Assembly (NCBI GenBank): GCA_019614645.1
Contig: JABWDB010000013.1
Coordinates: 2,904,501-2,968,500 of the forward strand
DNA from: Stratiolaelaps scimitus
Taxonomy: Eukaryota; Arthropoda; Arachnida; Mesostigmata; Laelapidae
Direction of reading: 5' to 3'
Length of the DNA stretch: 64,000 nucleotides
In this document: piece after piece, positions 30,038 to 42,816 of the stretch
Layout of the letters: each line of letters begins with the position of its first letter
Position numbering within the stretch: the stretch's first letter is position 1
The notes under the pieces: generated by a model
What the model saw: the letters and a program-made list of their open reading frames with translations, nothing else
Told to the model about the DNA's origin: nothing
Database searches by the model: none
Program-made: the position numbers and the translations under genes

Positions 30038-30131
30038 GCTGCCGGGTCTGAACCATAGCTCAAAAGGAAGAAGATCTACTAATAAATAAATATTAGATAA
30101 CGTTGGAGATGCTGACGTGACTACTGAGAAA

Positions 30132-30162
<31 letters not shown>

Positions 30163-30732
30163 TATGAATAGCATCGAAATAGCCCCGTTTTGATTTACAT
30201 TTACCGCACGGGGTCGTATTAAATGGTTATATCAAAAAGACTGACCAAAATAGTGGTGCCAGTTTAATGCACGCAGTACAGTTAACTGATATCTTGCAGG
30301 GAGACATGGATATACAACGTGAGAGACTGGTCGCTTCACGATAAAGGTTCTTTGAATAGAGAAACCGCCTTTCTCCGCCTTTCACCGCCGTTCTTGAATA
30401 GAGAACCGTAGGTCTAAGATGGAGACATCCTTAAAGTTAGTACGCCAATGGCGGACCAAGTAGTTAATTCACTTGTTTGCTTCAAGAAATGCAGGTTCTC
30501 ATAAAGTCAACGACTTTTGTATTCACCACGTTCCCGGTGCTATATAACCCATGGAACTGTAGTATTTAGATTTTTCATATATACCCTATTCGGCTCATTC
30601 TTTAGCGAGACCATTCTTTGTTTTTGTGACTTAAAAAGGCCGCCGTGTTTTGTTCGTACTGCGCGTATAATTACAGGATTACCGAAGTATAGGAAGTCAA
30701 TTCGATTTGTTATTGGTCTTACCAATTTGCCT

Positions 30733-30735
<3 letters not shown>

Positions 30736-30785
<50 letters not shown>
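30736..30785. repeat. (AT)n microsatellite, about 50 bp
   Basis: A pure AT tract. Confidence 0.97.
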
Positions 30786-30788
<3 letters not shown>

Positions 30789-31417
30789 CGGATTGTGAAA
30801 GGATTACACACTATAGAAAAAAGAGAATATAAGTGTAGAAATATTTGAAAAACTTGTTTATTTTCTGTTCACCTCATTCCATTCTGCAAGGACCTATTAT
30901 CTCACATCGTCGACGGATCTCAACTTGCACTTGTTTGTACACACTAGAAGACTATACGCTGTCGCTACTAACTCTAGCTCCTGTCTACATCGGTGGCCTG
31001 TGCCGAATGTATATGACTACGGTCTCTGTCCAAATATGTCCTTAATATATAATACATGAATTAATGATGAAACGAAATAAATCGTAAATTTGTCCTTATC
31101 CACATATGGATACGTTTATCCGTTTATTTATATGGGTATATGTAAATCCCTATGTACATTTGTATACAATATACTTAATCAGTTAGCATTGACAAGAAAG
31201 CGGCAAAGGTACATCTACGCAGACTGTTTCCAACACGTTTCGCAGTCAGCAAGTCCCGTGATGACGTATAGTAATGTTGGTATTCAGACAATCGTCAATC
31301 AACTTCTAAATTTGTGTTGTCATTTACCTAAAACAACGCAGCACGCCGGGCCTGCGCGCACACACACACACACACATGGAACTATTTACGACTATTTTTG
31401 CAAATGTTTACACACGA

Positions 31418-32170
31418 TCATGAATGCATTTCTTTTTCTGATGATACCTTCATTGGTACCTGTAGAGCGTGCGAAATAAATTTCGTAAGATCAACGAGGT
31501 CCACATCGGCGTTAGCAACCAAATGTCCCCTGGCTGAGATTCTCAGCTTTTTATCAACTTTTAACGACTTGAGACGCCCTACCCGCCAATTCAGTTTTGC
31601 CAGGTGCTTCAAGACGGATTGTTCAATACGACCGATGCCCTCGATTAGATGATCGTCCCTAGAGAGCTCAACTAGAGCGTTGTCGACGAAGTGATTTTGA
31701 ATTTCTAATTTTGCACGATATTCGGCGTTAGACTCGACCTGGAACTTTATCTGGGCCTGGAGACTGCCATCGAGATAGGCAGCAAGGAAGGCCGCTACCA
31801 AATTCGTCGTCAGTTCCAGCGGCTCCCACAAGCTGAGCGTTGCCGTGTTCAGCAGCTGAACAATGTAGAACATACAGGGCGCCAGCTCTAAGTCGATCAG
31901 CGCCACGCTGACCTGCTCGTCCTGATAGCAGATCATGACGTATTCGACAAAACCTTTGAAGAGGGCGACAACGATGCAGTCTTTGACTTCCAGTTGCGTA
32001 GCGTCTTCATCAAATCCATAGGCTTCTTGCAGCGCCATCCTGGCGTAATGCATCGCGCTGTCGAGATCGGTGCAACCCGTTGATGTAAACACGGCGTACT
32101 TCCGATTTCGCGTGACGGAATGGGCACACAATTCGCTGTCGACGATAGCGATATTCCCGTCGCTGGACAT
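31418..32170 (-). CDS. Hypothetical protein, 250 aa, single exon
   Basis: A complete frame from ATG 32170 to TGA at 31418-31420. Its composition is clearly protein-like: balanced, rich in Leu/Ala/Glu/Asp, with no low complexity. N-terminal half: IVDSELCAHSVTRNRKYAVF, then a hydrophobic helical middle (VKDCIVVALFKGFVEYVMIC, APCMFYIVQLL). C-terminal half: helical and charged, with LKHLAKLNWRVGRLKSLKVD near residue 190-215. There is no signal peptide, and the hydrophobic stretches look like buried helices rather than membrane spans. The LNWRV segment faintly recalls the tryptophan motif of COMM domains, but that is too weak to name. A minus-strand AATAAA (TTTATT at 31123-31128) lies about 290 bases past the stop. 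The length of the frame in AT-rich DNA makes chance unlikely. Function unknown. Confidence 0.75.
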   Translation of the reverse strand: MSSDGNIAIVDSELCAHSVTRNRKYAVFTSTGCTDLDSAMHYARMALQEAYGFDEDATQLEVKDCIVVALFKGFVEYVMICYQDEQVSVALIDLELAPCMFYIVQLLNTATLSLWEPLELTTNLVAAFLAAYLDGSLQAQIKFQVESNAEYRAKLEIQNHFVDNALVELSRDDHLIEGIGRIEQSVLKHLAKLNWRVGRLKSLKVDKKLRISARGHLVANADVDLVDLTKFISHALQVPMKVSSEKEMHS

Positions 32171-32827
32171 GGTGCTGTAAACGCATGAGCGACAAAGGGG
32201 TGAGAGAGAGAAAAAACGAGAAAAATGTATTCAACGCGTTGAACTATTTTCGAAAAACAACAAACGATACTATATATTAATAATTGTTTCAACGAAGCTG
32301 CGATAATTGAATAGAATTAGAACTGCAGCTTATGCTTTGGTAGTGTAAATCTCTTAGATTGTGTTGACGACAGAGGGAAAACAGATCTCTTCGACCCATG
32401 ATAGCTCTCAAGACCAGCTGTCGTCCTTAGTGCTCTGTAATTCGAAACACCTACGATGTATCGGCTTGTATGTATATGCAGCTGTATGTAGTAAGTGTCT
32501 AGCGCCCGCATTGCATTCTTAGTTTATATTTCATGCTAATCTATGCATCCGTGACAGTCAGATTGTGTGGGTCGTTCGCAGACAACTGAGAAGAGGAAAT
32601 TGGAGAGAGAGACGTTCTGCTAACAAAAAAGAAGCTGAAATTTTATTTCTTAAGCGTAGAATTCATTGTGTGGCCAATTTAAGGGTGCACAGAGCTAACT
32701 GTGGTTTTGAATATCTCAAAGCAATTAAAGTTAAAGCAATCCCTAAAATAACGAAAAACAAACAATCTCGAACGAATCAATTTAAAAGGTGCTATTATAT
32801 ATAAATATATATATATACATATTGGTT

Positions 32828-32924
32828 TGTACATTTGCATTTTAGGGGTCCGTCTCACGAAGCAATGCGAAAGCGGTACCGTGGACGTTAAATGTTGGCT
32901 GAGAGTCAGCCCGAAAAAGTTTAT
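32828..32924 (+). repeat. SINE fragment with tail of the tRNA-like head (copy 3)
   Basis: Reads in element orientation: GTACATTTGCATTTTAGGGG, then GTCCGTCTCACGAAGCAATG, then the hairpin GGCTGAGAGTCAGCC. The first segment matches the bases right after the tRNA-like B box in the 58-kb copy, which shows that head and body belong to one element. Confidence 0.8.
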
Positions 32925-33024
32925 GTTTATATACATATTGGTTTATTGGAGGGTCAGCTGACCCTCAGCCCCCAGCCGACAAATAATAATAATATATATA
33001 TACATATATATATTTATATATATA

Positions 33025-33065
<41 letters not shown>

Positions 33066-34017
33066 ATTGATACTATTTATAATTCATGATACCATCTGAT
33101 TCGCCTCCCAGTCCAACGGCCTTCTTGCTCTTTAAGGAATGACATCGGTTTCAGAAGATGATGGTCCCAGAGGAAGATATTTGATTTGGTGAAAGTTCAG
33201 AATCTGCCAATGATTGCTACTCGCTATGGGAACGAATATTTTTGGTTATGCCACGAAATAGCAACCTGGTAATTTGCCCCCGCTAGTTGTTGTATACACG
33301 ACTGATAACTAATTTAACCACATAATACATTCTAAAATCCCATCAACGGCTCACACCATTATCGTCGTAGACTATTTCCCAGACGATTCCCGGCGTCGGT
33401 AGAAATCAAATCGAACGCAAGCGAAACATCGTACGGTTACCCTTTCGCCCGCTGGGTAAACCCATGATGCGACGTTCAACTGCGTTGAAAGATAAGATTG
33501 TTACCATAGCCGCTGGAAGGTTAATCGTCCATCACCGCTGAACAGCAGTGCCAGCTCCGTGTACACCAAAGCATTTCAACGTTCCCGTTCAATCCAGATC
33601 TTCTTCACGCACCCATTGTTGCGGCTCACAAAACGACCACCACCACCACCATCAACAACAACAATTATAATGGCTAAATAACGTCAAGCACACAGTTACC
33701 ACAGCGAAATGCGGTGGGTGTCGAATTCGCAACTAATTTGTGCCTCGGATAGCTCGAAGGATAGATATACCAGCACGGTCCCTCTAAACAGTCTCCAGGT
33801 TTGGGCCGTTTTGGCGCCTATTCGAATTTTGCGACGGGAGCACTGACAGCAGTTGAAAACTCAACCTCACAATAACAACAGCGGAGGGGTGGTGCCGCTG
33901 CTGCTGCTGCAGGGACTGCTTGTGATTTCTGCTGGATCTTTTTGGGCGCGTCTTTGCTAGTGACTCGATGTGTGTGTGTGTATGCTGCATATTCGCCGTT
34001 CGACATTTACTTTTAGT

Positions 34018-34127
34018 AAAGGGGGTCCGTCTTATGAAACACTGCCGAAAGCATTTGCATCATTAGACGGATTCCTTTAACCGTAGACGCCGAACGTTGG
34101 CTGAGAATTGGCAGCCGGAAAAGGTGT
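34018..34127 (+). repeat. Diverged SINE fragment (copy 4)
   Basis: Begins GGGGGTCCGTCTTATGAAAC and ends with a mutated hairpin (TTGGCTGAGAATTGGCAGCC). It contains about 25 extra bases in the middle relative to other copies. Confidence 0.6.
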
Positions 34128-34447
34128 ATTTCTTAGATGTGTTGTATTGATCGCATCGCATGGCCAATACAGGCTAGCGGTTGCGATATATAAGACGGGG
34201 GCTGTACCGCCGACACAGATTCTATGACATCACATTTTTGGTTCGTTATTCGTTTTGTGCTGTGATTTTCACATGGGCAACACTGCCAAACTCTTCAAGT
34301 TGTGTCGTTTAATCTCTCGGTAAAAACAGAACTCCTCGTTGCTGTTGATTCAAAACACTGAGTGGTGGTATTGTTGCTGCTACCTTAATGAACACGATAT
34401 CAGCAAGATCGACTTAGCTCTGAAAATACATAGCTGCAAAGTGCCAA

Positions 34448-34473
34448 TTTTTTTTTTTTTTTTTTTTTTTTTT
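34448..34473. repeat. Poly-T tract, 26 bases
   Basis: A pure T run. It could be the poly(A) tail of a retro-inserted sequence on the minus strand, but no recognisable element body adjoins it. Confidence 0.95.
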
Positions 34474-34919
34474 ATCAAAATAGTATCGGCGAGTTTTTTT
34501 GTTCTTGACACATAAGTATGTTTCTGAACATTTAGGCGGAGAAGTAATATTATATTATAATAAAATAAATAATATTATATTCCAGCTGCCAGCGGAATAA
34601 TATGTTTGCATGGAAAATGTGTCCATGGTCACTGGTAGTCAACACTGATAGTCGATATGTATGACCTGATTATATTATCAGCTAATCAATATAAATTCAC
34701 TTGTTGCTTTCCGCCCTTCTGAGAATATATATATATATATATATTCGAGGATTTAGGTTACATGTGACTCGAAATCACTTCTCAGTGAGTCGAGCAGGTA
34801 CTCGCGTTCAGAATCAGCGCAATTTTCAGCTCCACACCGGGACATGTGGTGACAGATATCATTGTTCACACAGAGTCCAATCCAATAATTTCACCCTTGC
34901 TGTTTCGGTCGTAGGAGAG

Positions 34920-35206
34920 GTTCCGACTACGTCGATCGCATTCGCATTGCTCGTTCAAAATGTCCCGCGTGTCGGCAGACCATGCGATCGTAGCGCCGTC
35001 TCCCCGCCCGCCCGCCGCCGCCGCCGCCACAGCCACCCTCCATCCGGACGTCTGGCACAGCCTCATAACAGTCAGCAGCGTTGATCGTTTACTCGGTGGT
35101 CGGTTTTGCTTGTGTTGGGTGTTGTTTTAATCATAGTTGCCTGTTGTGTGTCTGTTTGCCGGGGGTAAAATTTCAACTCTACGGGAAACCTCAAAGAAAC
35201 GTGAAA
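34920..35206 (+). promoter_or_regulatory. GC-rich promoter/5' leader of U2AF1
   Basis: The sequence changes from AT-rich to GC-rich, with many CpGs and a (CCG)n core at about 35004-35028, and runs up to the U2AF1 ATG. No TATA box is obvious. This is typical of housekeeping promoters, but the start site cannot be placed by eye. Confidence 0.4.
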
Positions 35207-38200
35207 ATGGCTGAGTATCTGGCCTCAATTTTCGGCACAGAGAAAGACAAGTGAGTAGAGTGAATACTGGTCGAGCTGATCGAACATCGCCGGTTAGTTA
35301 GGGTAACCACTTTGGTCTGTTAGGCGAATCTGTGTGTATGTGTGCTGTCTTCGTAAATATATATATATATAATATATATATGTATATATATACCAATTAG
35401 TTGCAGTAGTCATTGAATCGAGGTTTTGACATGTTAGCGTGTGTACATCGCAGATAGCTGGCCAATAACACCAATCTATGCAAGCGTAAGGCGGCAACGC
35501 TTGTGAGATACGCACACGCAATAGACAGCAACCGGCAAGGCTACCTCTCGTGTTTTGCCTTGGTCGAGGCGAGCGTCCAACAGCGAGCCGCACTGCGAGC
35601 CCAGGCGAATTTGCGACTCTGTTGTTCGGCGGCATCGGTCGACGCCGCGACGTAACTGAATGAACGCTGCAGATCAGTGGACATGCAGCCGCTATTTTTC
35701 ACTTGAAATTGTCTTTCGAAATTAGATTTCTACGATGGCGAAGACCTTCGTGTACAATTGTATGCATTCGTCATGGTAGAAGCGGGCTTGAACGGAGTAA
35801 CACTAACGAAACCAGATTGTTTGGTCCGATTAGATTATTAGTTTAATGATGAAATCACATCGCATTTTTGTGCTTTCTGTAGTATGATGATGAACTCGAT
35901 CAATAATTATGCAGAGTTGTTGTTGTTAATATTATGATCGGTTTCTTGTTGTGACAAATTCTGACCGCGTCGCCACGTATGCAATACGATACGGATTAGT
36001 TTATTTCGATTTGTTTTCCACGTTATGCTATATGTGATGGTGTACGCGGACCCAGGCAGCGTGTCTAGAATGGCCGATATATTGCGCTACATGGCAATTA
36101 AGTACAGTATGAAATCGCGCTCCCTCGCTTTTCGAATGGGGTCTGGTCATCATGATCGACATCGGCCCGCAAAGCTTAAAACTTCATGATTTGTGCTTAT
36201 TCTGGGGGATCGGTTCTCCTAGCAGCTTTTGTTGAACAAGCGAGCAGGTACTCGCAGTTCAGATCAATTCAGCGCAATGTCGTTCAACAACATTCTGCCG
36301 TAGATGTTAGTTGTTCTGCCTTGGAACAGGCAGTTGCAGAAATTTAGTTTGCTGGTCTGGTTAGAGGGCCAACATGATGCTAACAGTTCTAACACATCCT
36401 TGAAATGAAAACGTAACGATTCAAGCAACATAAGGATTCGCTCACTAAGTGATAAGGCATAATGATGCGGGCGACTCAAGCCACTAAGTTCTCGATGCGA
36501 CCTCACCTTGTCCCGTCCCCACCCGTCTGTTCGAGCCTGAAAATAAACTTAATTACTCACTTGATATACGGTGGATAGATTATAATGATCACATATTATT
36601 CAAATAGATACACATTTTTATATTATTAAATCAGCGTCTTAATATTAGACTCGTTCGATTAATTTCAACGGCATATATTGTAACTATCTTTAGACATTTC
36701 GATCAAGGAATGGTGCCATTTTATTATACTCTCATATTCCATACGCTTTTCATCGTTGTTGATGGGCTTCGTGTTCCTAACTACAGGTTAACTAACGGAG
36801 TGGGGTGAATTTTGTTTATTTTGCAGAGTAAACTGCTCCTTCTACTTCAAGATTGGGGCGTGCCGACACGGAGATCGTTGTTCACGAATTCACAACAAGC
36901 CGACCTTCTCGCAGACCATTCTTCTGCAAAATCTCTATCACAACCCGCAAAACACCGCACAGACGGCTGATGGTTCGCATACGAACATGACAGAGGAGGA
37001 AATGCAGGAACACTTTGACAACTTCTTCGAGGATGTCTTCGTTGAGCTGGAGGACAAATACGGTGAAATCGAGGAGATGAACGTTTGCGACAACTTGGGA
37101 GACCATCTCGTTGGCAACGTTTACGTAAAGGTAGACAAAAGGCAAAAACACACAAGGCGATTTTTTGTATTAGTACGACAAGCTATTTTAATGCAGTCCT
37201 ATTCTGTTTCACACGCTATTATAATTTTCCCATTGGCAGTCACTAGACGACGTCCACGGACAACTAACACAGACGTGCATCTAATTTGAATATCGCCAGC
37301 TCTGGTCAGTCTGCCAAAAACGAATCTAATTATATACGATACGAATATCAAGTGTTCTTAATTGAGTAGTTGTAGCAACATAACTACACAGATGTAGTGG
37401 ATGTAGTATGTTAACATGGAAGACACTATGCTTAATAGACACGGTGGCGCTTTACAAACGGTGGAGTTTATCATATACGAAACGAAGTTCAACAGAGTCA
37501 CTCTGAAACGAGTTTTGCCACTGCCGCAATGCAAGGCGGCGGAAATGTTTAGCTTACGAAGTGAGTCCTCGCTTATTCGCACACACCCGTCTCGTGTGCA
37601 TTATTATCTTCCTCACTAATTTTGCTTTTGCTAGTATTTGTCGACTACGAGGACTTAACCTAATTTTTGCAGTTTCGACGTGAGGACGACGCTGAAAAAG
37701 CAGTTAGGGAATTGAACAACCGCTGGTTTGCCGGGCGGCCTGTTGTAGCTGAACTGTCACCTGTGACAGATTTCCGCGAGGCGTGTTGCCGTCAATACGA
37801 GATGGGGTAAGTGTGTGCAAAGGGAAGTGTTGAGGCTCCAGATGCGTCGCGTGTTTGCGGATCTGGTACTCAACTTCTCTGGCAGGGAGTCATCTAATGG
37901 AGATTGGCTGTTTCTTGTTCTTATATTTTGCCATCTTGGCAAGCGTTGATATCGTATCGTCTTCAATAAAGCGAGCTAGTAATAATTATCATAATAATAA
38001 TAATAATGGCGATAACAATAATTAGCACACGGACGTTTTGTATAATTCTCCGATGGAGCGTACTGGCTATTTTGTGTCCGAATTTCATCAACACAACTTC
38101 AATATTCTATCACTTCATCCTGGTAATAGTATATCTGTATAGGACATGCATCTCCATGTGATGACATTACCCTGCCAATAGCGACCTACATCAAACAGTT

Positions 38201-39822
38201 ATCTTTCTTTGAAACGAAGTAAAATGCCCTCCTAAATAAACCAAGTGCATTTGTAAGAGGCCGTTTAAGACCGTTTTTGGTTAATAGTGTTTATCTTGAA
38301 AGTGGGTGTGCGTAATTCCCGAAATTCTTTCTAACCTCGAGCGCACTTCTCAACAGTTTCTATAAGCGTAGTAGTTGTAGTAGTAGCATTAGTACATTTC
38401 GTAGGCGATGATGTTGATGATGATATCGGTGAAGCGGCCTGCTCGCCTTTGTCAAAACAGCGATCATTCCATTTATGCATTTTGTCATGTTGTTCTTACT
38501 ATTATTATTATTGTCGTTGCTCTATCAACGAATCACCGAATGTTGAATTGTTGAAGTTGAGGTTAAACAGCTGAGTTGATCATTTCAGCTCTCGACAGCT
38601 GAGTTCGATCTCTCCTGTCTGGCGGAGCGCTAACGTGCGCCCGTTGTCGGGAGGCTCTCGCGCTGGGCGCGTCCTCTTCAGGTCTCAAACACTGACTGAC
38701 TCACTCATTCACTCGACTCGAGACGATCTCGTCTTAAGCAGGGCCCACAGTTCGCAGTGTATCTCTCTTTTACAGCAACTAACGTTCCCTGCAGTACTGA
38801 CTGCATCATTGCAGCGGCTCTTATTGTTGTGGTTGTTGTCGGCGATATTTCTCGGGTGATGTTTCTTGGTCTTCTGCCTGCGTTCAAGTCGGCTGTGTTT
38901 CAGCTGTGTAATAGCGCACACCATAAAACTAGACTCGAATCTAACCGCGTGCCCTCATCGACCCGACCCCTTCCCAATAGATGGAGACTGGATTATATAT
39001 TGGTTTCAGCGAGAAAAAAGGCGGAGTCAGTTCAAACTAGGGCGAAGCTCGGCTCCGGAAAGTATCGGCTCCTGGCGCACACACATACACACACACACAC
39101 ATATACATGTATATATATATATATATATACAGCACAGTCGACAAGCTGCGAGGTACAATTTAAAGTGCCATGTTGCGTTACGTTCGTTGGTGTTGGCGTC
39201 TCGATATCTACATTGCTGTCGTTAACGAAGTATTGCCGTTTGTATTAAAGCAACAAAGCAAACAGGTGCGTTTCGCATGCACGCCAATAGTTCGGATAAC
39301 TGCTATCGAGCGGTTTTGTTGTTGACACGAAACGATTTTACAGACGACGAAACAAAAAACAGCACCACCCAGCCGCTGGTATCCTGGCCAGACTACAGAA
39401 ACTTCCTGATGATGGTTAGAACATCGGCTTCTTCCACTCATCCCAGTCCCGTTTTTAGGAACGACCACAAAACAGGTTCTCGTAGCCTATCCCTGAGGTC
39501 TGAGAAATATCGCTTAGCTATTTGTCGTCCTCTCGTCTTTGCAGGGAATTTGACAACCTTTTTGCAGGGTTTCATTCCTTTCAGGCTTTTTCAGGCTATA
39601 AGCGATCGGGAGGCCCAAAGCACCCGATCGAGTTGTGTTACAGATATCAAGGCGTTCAGGTTTCTTTCTGTTCCCACAGGCTTTTTGTATATCTCTATTT
39701 CAGAGAAGCAGGGGACGAGAAATAGACTTTCCTTTTGTAGGTACACAAACACCACGCCATATACGATGACGCGATGGCCGACGATACGACATAATACGTT
39801 GATCATTATATATATATATATA

Positions 39823-39867
<45 letters not shown>

Positions 39868-42816
39868 AATATTTATACATCTATGGAGGTTGAGCAATTA
39901 CAGATTACCAGCTGCAGCGGTACGCATTTGGAGGCAGTATGTTTCGGTAGGCGGCGGGTTGCGGGATCAGTTTCAGTTCACTAACAACAGTTACAGGGTG
40001 GTTGTTGTTGTTGTTGTTGTTTTAAAGTGGATACAGAGCGCGAGTGTTTGGCATGATCGTACACATGGGGGTGCTTGTATGTCTGGGTCCCGCTCTACCT
40101 AGCGGATCAGGCATCTGATATACAAACAAATACAGACGTCTTCCATAAAACACATGAAGAAAATATATGACTGCCTCTCTGTCAATCTGTCTGTGTGTCT
40201 GTCTGTCTGTCTGTGAGTATATCAAATGAGACGAAGCCGGAAAATGGACGAGTTGCAGGAAAAGTAAGATTGCATGTCGGGAGTGGGGTAGACAGCCTTG
40301 AAATTAGGCGGGTCAGGGGAAGACAATATTGTTGGTGGGTTTGTTGGTGTCAGTAAGCAGGTTGTTTTTCATTCTCTGTTTACGGGGTGACTTTTGAAGC
40401 AGGGCGTATGATGGCGCGCAATACGGCCGCACTTGGTCATCATCGACCCCATGTTCATCTGGTTGTATACTGTGATAATGCGGTCTGGCTGAACGCGCAG
40501 CACTATTGCCCACAAGAGAAGACGGATCGCTTTCGTATCAAGCTAAAGACAAGTGTTATTATTCCTATCTATCGACCTAAATTCAAATGGCAAATCTGAG
40601 TTGCCTATTCACATGTGGGATTGTTTTTGGTCTTAGTATAACATCTCGCTATACATTTCGACTTTGGTGCATTTGCACGAGTCCGCCAATACCGCCATGG
40701 CGGTCTCTGTGAGATGTTTTCCTTAACAGATCCACAGTTGCCTTCGAAAGGATCTATTCTTTAGTATTCTTGTTGGCATGTGACCTATCATTGTCTATCT
40801 ATCTCTCTATACATCTCTCTCTCTCTTGGTTTCTTCTCTGTGCTGCCACCTGCCAAAATCACAATGGGGTTGGGTGTTCGCCTTAAAATCGATAAGAGGC
40901 CATTCCGAATGTGAAATGCGATTGGGAGGGAGGGAGGGTGAAGCCGTGGTGTTGTCTAAAGAGTTTCAGTCTAAGTCGCCTAGTCCCTTTCAGCTAGATG
41001 CATCTCCGAGGAAGGCCGACCGAGGCATCTCTAATAAGTTCAGCCTATCTCTGTTGGTTTAAGCTTGAAAGCAAATGGCGTGCGGAAACGAGGTGCCGGC
41101 GTGATGTCCGAGTAAGTTAGGAGAAATCTCAGCTAAAAAAAAACAGCCAAAAAAAACAACAACAAACCCAAATTTCAGCAGTGATCAAGCAAAGTCCCCG
41201 GCCTCAAGCCCCAAGAGAGAAAAAATTCAGCTTTTTTCTGTATCTTCGTTGTTTTTTTCGTTAAATATTGTAAACCTATCCTTAGCGACTAGCTACAATT
41301 CCACACGGACTGATATACCGTACTTTGACAGGAATATTGTACGACATATTGTATATATCTGAAAATGTATGTTCCTCTGTTTTTTTTTTTGTTTGTTCTA
41401 GAGTGTGAATGTGTCAAGTGATGTGTCATGATGTCACGACCATTTCGACGTACGTTTTGGTTGGGTCTTGGTAATAATGACGTTATAATGTGGCAATATA
41501 ATATGACGACGAGAGAATAATGAGGAATGACTAGTTCAGAATATACACCGTTCTGTAGATGAAAGAAGAAATCTCCACTTTTAGTTGACGCAAAAGCAAG
41601 TGCATACAAGAATAATAGTGACTAGAAACATGTTTTGCTTGAGCAACAAAAAATTATATATATATATTTATATATATATATATACTACACATTGAGATAA
41701 ATTTCTTCAGTTATTGCTGTGGCTAGTACTTGAAACAATCATCGAATCAAATCATAAAAGTAATACGAGCTATCCGCCCACCGTGTGATTTTCTTCTTCT
41801 CGAGGAAAACGAGCTCTGTAGTCGTTGTAGCCGCCAATATTCGTCTTCGGCAGACGTCACACTATCTGGATGGTTTATAAAATTCGAGAACTTTTCGCAA
41901 ATGTTTGCATTCGATTTCTCTCATTCTCCGTCAATGACGATGATATACTAATCTATCTAATTAGATCTGTTAAGTTTCAGGCCTTACCAGTAGTAATACG
42001 ATATAGCTGTACACGTATTTGCTTCAGATAGGCACTGTCTATCTGTCCCGAGGTTGCCTAGCGGTCTGTTTGATCGAATGCATCATTGTTATTTGTTGTT
42101 GCTACTTGTTGTTACTAGTTACTGTTCAGCGTTGACATTTCAACGTTTTCCTGTATGTGTGCGAGTGCGTCTGAGCTAATGAGTGGATGAGTTTTCTTTT
42201 TTTGTTTTGGTGCCAGCCGACTCAGTGATGACTAACTCGATTCACGCATTTCTAGGGAGTGTACTCGTTCGGGTTTCTGCAACTTCATGCATCTGCGGCC
42301 GATTTCGAGGGAGCTGCGCAAAGAGCTTTACGGTCGAAAACGTGGAGGAGGCGGCGTCGGTGGCGGACGTAAGTAGTCGTGCTCATTATTCCTGATTTCG
42401 TAATGAGCCATTGTCACGAGTGCCTTAATAGTGTACTTAGTGCCGTTACGCACTGTACGTAGCGCTGTGTCATTCGTTATTGTCGAAGAGAATTTTGAAG
42501 TGTAGGCCAGAAAATGCCATCTGTACACTTGAATTGATCCAATATTGATTACACGTAAGCATTTTTACGTAGTCTTCTATGTGAGACATTCATCTTCCTC
42601 GCACTTCGAACGTTAACAGCGAGTTCCACTTGTGTATTGTATAGTAATGAACGACATGAGGTAACTCGTCTAACCACCTGGTGACTATACTATATCGAAC
42701 CTTCTGTTTGGTGCACAGGTTACTTCACCCAGGACCGCAGCCGATCGAGGTCACCACGTCGGCGTTCGCCGCGCAGGAGGTCACGCGAGAGGGGTGGAGA
42801 GCGCCGGAGGTACTAG
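35207..42816 (+). CDS. U2AF1: U2AF1 (U2AF35/38), small subunit of U2 auxiliary factor, complete, 230 aa, five exons
   Basis: The small subunit of U2AF binds the AG at 3' splice sites and pairs with U2AF65 in the nucleus. Exons: 35207-35250, 36827-37130, 37673-37806, 42256-42368, 42719-42816; phases 2, 0, 2, 1 all agree, with GTGAGT/GTAAGT-type donors and TTTGCAG-type acceptors. Protein: MAEYLASIFGTEKDK; zinc finger 1 (C18, C27, C33, H37); UHM/RRM about 43-148, with RNP-like GNVYVKFR and the family WF in NRWFAGRPV; zinc finger 2 (C155, C163, C169, H173); short Gly linker (191-198); RS tail (204-230). The positions matching human S34 and Q157 are conserved. It is ten residues shorter than the human protein, mainly in the Gly/RS tail. 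Candidate poly(A) signals are AATAAA at 43585-43590 and 43674-43679. Assignment is firm. Confidence 0.98.
37807..42255 (+). other. U2AF1 intron 3 (4.45 kb)
   Basis: It contains AT tracts at 39112-39129, 39806-39866 and 41655-41683, a (CA)n tract at about 39080-39102, a (GTT)n tract at about 39998-40021 and a (TCTG)n tract at 40183-40215. A 235-codon plus-strand frame at 39277-39984 ends in AT-tract codons and has no domain; I treat it as chance. No nested gene is supported. Confidence 0.6.

Larger units (their letters stand above)
23046..31417. other. Intergenic region, no supported gene
   Basis: It contains a (CAR)n tract at about 24139-24170, a SINE body at 24534-24605, an AT tract at 28315-28332, a poly-G run of 11 at about 29404-29415, very long AT tracts at 29919-30037, 30141-30165 and 30736-30785, and a (CA)n tract at 31358-31376. 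Frames at 25520-25819, 25904-26227, 27087-27338 and 28332-28601 have no domain and no consistent splice signals. Confidence 0.5.
32171..35206. other. Intergenic region between the 250-aa gene and U2AF1
   Basis: Promoters of the two divergent genes must lie here. It holds two SINE copies (32.8 and 34.0 kb), an AT tract at 32990-33063, a (CTG)n tract near 33895-33912, a 26-base poly-T at 34448-34473, duplicated AATATTATATT blocks at about 34545-34582 and an AT tract at 34724-34744. I see no coding region. Confidence 0.5.

Noticed and set aside
29866..30063. Tyr-Ile repeat frames here and at 30517-30798, 32892-33089 and 43583-43855
   Set aside because: Pure translation of (AT)n microsatellites.
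39277..39984. 235-codon plus-strand frame inside U2AF1 intron 3
   Set aside because: Its end is AT-microsatellite coding for Tyr-Ile repeats and the rest has no domain or splice support; likely chance.
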